From: a filamentous cyanobacterium ESFC-1
GTDB lineage: Bacteria > Cyanobacteriota > Cyanobacteriia > Cyanobacteriales > Spirulinaceae
Assembly (NCBI GenBank): GCA_000380225.1
Contig: KB904821.1
Span: 2,032,012 to 2,096,011 of the forward strand
Reading direction: 5' to 3'
DNA length: 64,000 nt
The notes beneath the pieces were generated by a model, which was not told where the DNA came from, did not search any database, and saw only the letters and a program-made list of their open reading frames with translations. Position 1 is the first letter of the stretch. Each line of letters opens with the position of its first letter. The position numbers and the translations under genes are program-made. This document shows positions 60,897 through 64,000 of this stretch, piece after piece.

Positions 60897-61422
60897 TGGG
60901 TTTTATGCTGTCGTTACGGTCTTAGGGGTCTACAACGGCGGCGCAGTCACTTCCGTTTTTAGGGGGGGTGTATTCGCGATCGCGTCCATCTCCTTGAGTA
61001 TAAACATTTGTTCTTTGTCCTTTGTCATTGGTCATTTGTCTTGGGTTAGTAGTAAGGGATGATCGCCCTTATCCGGGTTATTGGTTGTTGGTTATTGGTT
61101 ATTGGTTGTTGGTAACTTCTTCCCACTCCTCCCCTACTGCCTACTGCCTACTGCCCACTCCCTACTGCCCCTTAGAAGCGGACGACTGAAGACGCAGAAA
61201 TAAATTTTTTTCAAAAAAAATCACAGGGGGGGGTGACACCCCCCACCCCCTGTGTTATATTAAATATCAAGTAGATGCACCCTGATGATTGGGGGAGTCA
61301 CCCAGGTGACTCTCTTTTTTTTTGCTTTTTTTTAAGTCTCGTTCCCAGAAGCGCCATTGAGCCGAGAATGCCTGGTATAATCTCCTGCCATAACCCTTGG
61401 ATTCGCGAAGGACGACAAACTT
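60897..61422. other. repeat-rich intergenic region upstream of argJ
   Basis: No gene. It contains short tandem repeats at about 61015-61170 (TTGGTTA and CTACTGC units) and a possible small RNA (61222-61323). The argJ promoter must lie near its right end. Confidence 0.55.
61222..61323 (+). ncRNA. candidate small RNA or attenuator with two hairpins
   Basis: A G-rich stem (CACAGGGGG at 61222-61230 pairing with CCCCCTGTG at 61246-61254) is followed by 40 nt and then by a perfect stem GAGTCACCCAGGTGACTC (61295-61312) and T9 (61315-61323). The second is a textbook terminator. No gene ends just upstream on this strand, so the signal could end a small RNA. No known family recognised. Confidence 0.4.
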
Positions 61423-62691
61423 ATGGCAGATTGGCAAATGATTAGTGGCGGGATTACCGCACCACGAGGCTACAAAGCCGCAGGCATCACCGCCGGACTC
61501 AAACCCTCTGGAGCGCCGGATTTAGCCCTAATATTGTCTGAAACCGACGCGATCGCGGCAGGAGTCTTTACCACCACCGTTGTCCGGGCCGCTTGTGTCG
61601 ATTACTGTCGCCAGCGCCTCCAGAAAAAAGCCAGCGCCCGCGCCATTCTCTGTAATGCCGGACAAGCCAACGCCGCCACCGGGGAACAAGGTTGGCAAGA
61701 TGCCCTCGACACCGCCGGGTGGTTGGCCGCCGAATTAAACATCGACCCGGATTCCGTTTTACTCGCTTCAACCGGAGTCATTGGTCAGCGCATGAAAGTC
61801 GATGCCTTCAAAGCCGGGATTCCCCAGTTAGTGGCCGCCGCCTCGGAAACCGGGGGAGACGCAGCAGCCCAAGCCATTGTCACTACCGATCTCGTCACCA
61901 AATCTATTGCCCTGGAAACCCAAATCGAAGGTCGTCCGGTGCGAATGGGGGGCATTTCTAAAGGATCGGGGATGATTCACCCCAATATGGCGACAATGCT
62001 CGGTTTTGTGACCTGTGATGCCGCCGTTTCTACTGTTTTGTGGCAAGAAATGTTAAGCCGCGCCGCCGATAAAAGCTTCAATCAAATTACCGTAGACGGC
62101 GACACCAGCACCAACGACACCTTAATTGCCCTCGCTAACGGTCAATCCCGCACCTCTGCCATTACCGAAATGGGCCCCGAAGCCGAAAAACTCGAAGCCA
62201 TGCTTACCGAAGTGTGTCAATATTTAGCCAAGGCGATCGCGCGGGATGGAGAAGGGGCAACTTGTTTGATCGAAGTGCAAGTCACAGGCGCACCCAGCGA
62301 CGCAGATGCCCGCCAAGTCGCTAAAACCGTAGTTGGCTCGTCTTTATTCAAATCCGCTATTTTCGGCAATGACCCCAACTGGGGACGCATCGCCGCCGCC
62401 GCAGGACGCGCAGATGTCCCCTTTGACCAAGACAAATTGCAGATTAAACTCGGTGAATTTTTACTGATGGATAATGGTCAACCCCTGCCCTTTGACCGTC
62501 CCGCCGCCAGTAATTACCTTAAAGAAACCTCGGCCAACTCTAGCTACGAAAAGGACGGCAAAACCCTACATCGCGTCGATGACCCCGTGATTGTCGCCAT
62601 TGACCTGGGTAATGGGTCGGGAAGCGGTAAGGCTTGGGGCTGCGACCTCAGCTACGATTACGTCAAAATTAATGCTGAATACACCACTTAA
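61423..62691 (+). CDS. argJ: bifunctional glutamate N-acetyltransferase / amino-acid acetyltransferase
   Basis: 422 residues, normal length. ArgJ moves the acetyl group from N-acetylornithine to glutamate in arginine synthesis. The precursor self-cleaves at the conserved ATML: here MIHPNMATMLGFVTCDAAV, with Thr191 as the N-terminal nucleophile of the beta chain. Other landmarks: GGITAPRGYKAAGITAGLK at the start, NAGQANAATGEQGWQDA, TVDGDTSTNDTLIALANGQS and FGNDPNWGRIAAAAGRADV. It is preceded by a terminator-like hairpin and followed by the CRISPR leader. Confidence 0.97.
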   Translation: MADWQMISGGITAPRGYKAAGITAGLKPSGAPDLALILSETDAIAAGVFTTTVVRAACVDYCRQRLQKKASARAILCNAGQANAATGEQGWQDALDTAGWLAAELNIDPDSVLLASTGVIGQRMKVDAFKAGIPQLVAAASETGGDAAAQAIVTTDLVTKSIALETQIEGRPVRMGGISKGSGMIHPNMATMLGFVTCDAAVSTVLWQEMLSRAADKSFNQITVDGDTSTNDTLIALANGQSRTSAITEMGPEAEKLEAMLTEVCQYLAKAIARDGEGATCLIEVQVTGAPSDADARQVAKTVVGSSLFKSAIFGNDPNWGRIAAAAGRADVPFDQDKLQIKLGEFLLMDNGQPLPFDRPAASNYLKETSANSSYEKDGKTLHRVDDPVIVAIDLGNGSGSGKAWGCDLSYDYVKINAEYTT

Positions 62692-62965
62692 ACTCGTTTG
62701 TAGTAAGCTTTTTAGGACTTGCCAAGACTGGCTATTTGCGCGAGGGGGTGGGTGTGGATTTTTCACTTTTGGCTCAACCGCACTCAAACCCAGACAGGGT
62801 AAGGCTTTGACCTGTCTCGGCTTCGCGACACCCCCGCGCACCTTATTTCATGGGGGTTTCAGCGATTTTGGGGTTGCTTTCCCTGGGTCGGAGTGCTACA
62901 CTAAGGTATGCCTCGCGCAAATGTACCTTGAAAACTACATACTGTCTGGGTTTCAAAGGCCTGCG
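62692..62965 (+). promoter_or_regulatory. CRISPR leader
   Basis: No gene. The region lies upstream of the first repeat and ends with GCGCAAATGTACCTTGAAAA then CTACATACTGTCTGGG, as in cyanobacterial leaders I recall. Inverted segments GCGCGAGGGGGTG (62738-62750) and CACCCCCGCGC (62829-62839) could form a stem. Orientation is set by the degenerate repeat being at the other end. Confidence 0.65.
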
Positions 62966-63803
62966 GTTGCAATTAGCTAAAATCCCTATGAGGGATTGAA
63001 ACCTGTTGAGCTAAATGAAACCCCGTCAATTTCGACGTTGCAATTAGCTAAAATCCCTATGAGGGATTGAAACAACATAACAGCAGAAGGCGGTATGAAC
63101 CGCACCACGTTGCAATTAGCTAAAATCCCTATGAGGGATTGAAACAAGTCGTTGTTGTGGGCGATAAAGTTGTTTCTGACCGTTGCAATTAGCTAAAATC
63201 CCTATGAGGGATTGAAACAAATAATGTTAGTTGGTTCATGCTGTTTGTTCCCTTTGTTGCAATTAGCTAAAATCCCTATGAGGGATTGAAACAGCAGCCC
63301 GACCCCACTGAGCCAACAGGTGAACGGTTGCAATTAGCTAAAATCCCTATGAGGGATTGAAACTTAATGGTATAATTGAGCTTGCCCAAAAGAGTTGGTT
63401 GCAATTAGCTAAAATCCCTATGAGGGATTGAAACTAAAGAAACAGGTTTAAAAAATTGCGAGACTTCGTTGAGAGGTTGCAATTAGCTAAAATCCCTATG
63501 AGGGATTGAAACAAAACTCCTGTTTAGCCTTTCGGCTTCATCAATAGCGTTGCAATTAGCTAAAATCCCTATGAGGGATTGAAACATTGAAGCCTAAAAA
63601 ACCTAAAGAGCCTAAAGCTGGTTGCAATTAGCTAAAATCCCTATGAGGGATTGAAACGGGATAGGCTTTCAAAGTAAAGTGCATAAGCTGCCCGTTGCAA
63701 TTAGCTAAAATCCCTATGAGGGATTGAAACCGAGATTTTCAGTAGCCCCTTGAACATAATCATCCAGTTGCAATCAAAACTAATCCCTATTAGGGATTTT
63801 AGA
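62966..63803 (+). CRISPR. CRISPR array, 11 perfect 37-nt repeats plus one degenerate terminal repeat
   Basis: The repeat starts GTTGCAATTAGCTAAAATCC and ends CTATGAGGGATTGAAAC. Starts: 62966, 63037, 63109, 63182, 63256, 63327, 63398, 63476, 63549, 63621, 63694 and degenerate 63767. Eleven spacers of 34-41 nt lie between. AATCCCT and AGGGATT can form the crRNA hairpin. The ATTGAAAC end and the degenerate last repeat place the leader at the left. The repeat type resembles those used by cyanobacterial type III or I-D systems. No cas genes occur in the window. Confidence 0.98.
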
Positions 63804-63907
63804 ATCGAGGCAGAGCCTCAATATTACGTCCCTTGGTAGAACCAAGGAACGAGATTAAACGAGATTAAGCCCCTCCTCCCGTGGGAGAGGGGTTTGGGGT
63901 GAGGGCT
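63801..63907. repeat. nested dispersed repeats: family C copy 3 (inverted) and family A core
   Basis: 63801-63856 has AGAATCGAGGCAGAGCCTCA then CGTCCCTTGGTAGAACCAAG, inverse of 16445 and 28641. 63866-63907 has AAGCCCCTCCTCCCGTGGGA then GAGGGGTTTGGGGTGAGGGC. They abut the last CRISPR repeat. Confidence 0.8.
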
Positions 63908-63911
63908 TACC

Positions 63912-64000
63912 AAGAGTTTTGGGTCTAAAGCCCCGTCCTGTCTTGCCGAGCTACCAGGTGCTACTCGCGCTACAAGGTGCGCCTGTCTTGTCGAGCTACA
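63912..64000. mobile_element. IS200/IS605-derived element, edge of a long-form copy
   Basis: AAGAGTTTTGGGTCTAAAGC then CCCGTCCTGTCTTGCCGAGC and the GGTGCGCCTGTCTTGTCGAG unit are the exact inverse of 15604-15695. The rest of the element is beyond the window. Confidence 0.75.

Noticed and set aside
62966..63803. Direct functional link between the CRISPR array and the mCpol gene
   Set aside because: They are more than 40 kb apart, no cas genes are present, and mCpol systems are known to work without CRISPR arrays.

Overview
The window comes from a cyanobacterium, probably a filamentous (Oscillatoriales-like) one. The evidence is the very frequent HIP1 octamer GCGATCGC, a high-light-inducible protein, a cyAbrB regulator, PEP-CTERM proteins, a XisI gene, a DUF1822/CHAT operon, heptanucleotide tandem repeats and a cyanobacterial-type CRISPR repeat. 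Most of the DNA is ordinary chromosome interrupted by small dispersed repeats and one clear accessory island.

Layout. 1-15.3 kb is mainly housekeeping and signalling: an S-layer-homology protein cut by the window edge, an anti-sigma-like/STAS pair, a J-domain protein with an internal 81-bp repeat, a DUF202 membrane protein, a 1050-residue kinase/receiver/cyclase hybrid, a DUF3754 protein, an MscS channel, a lone phnM overlapping a 2H phosphoesterase, a PEP-CTERM protein and folB. 15.3-17.4 kb is a graveyard: a TnpB-less IS200/IS605-derived element, a frameshifted gene, tandem repeat copies, and a decayed toxin-antitoxin locus split by a MITE. acnB follows at 17.5-20.1 kb.

20.1-24.6 kb is a defence-type island, A+T-rich in its centre: two tiny ORFs, xisI, a relic of the acnB 3' end, a minimal CRISPR polymerase (mCpol) gene followed by a CARF-HEPN effector gene, a BrnA antitoxin beside a dead BrnT toxin, a ParE/RelE-type toxin-antitoxin pair and an Mrr-type nuclease. 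The mCpol/CARF-HEPN pair is the best candidate for an under-described system. It looks like a nucleotide-signalling module resembling a type III CRISPR signalling arm without the rest of the complex.

24.8-30.4 kb holds a radical-SAM protein, then a TIGR04222 membrane protein with a Cys/Gly-rich tail near a DUF692 (MNIO) enzyme, a possible post-translational modification pair. 30.4-41.3 kb encodes two large subtilases sharing an unusual N-terminal segment, with a PEP-CTERM protein between them. 41.6-46.9 kb is a sigma-like/DUF1822/CHAT-NACHT-membrane operon. 47-62.7 kb returns to housekeeping: tRNA-Ser, murJ, a PAS histidine kinase, a pentapeptide protein, sdhB with an hli gene, cyAbrB, a CPBP protease, a Bax-inhibitor-1 family protein, a CIA30 protein and argJ. 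The window ends with a CRISPR array of 11 perfect repeats and one degenerate terminal repeat, without cas genes here, followed by nested small repeats and another IS-derived element running off the edge.

All calls were made by reading sequence and motifs; no database search was run. Domain positions are approximate.
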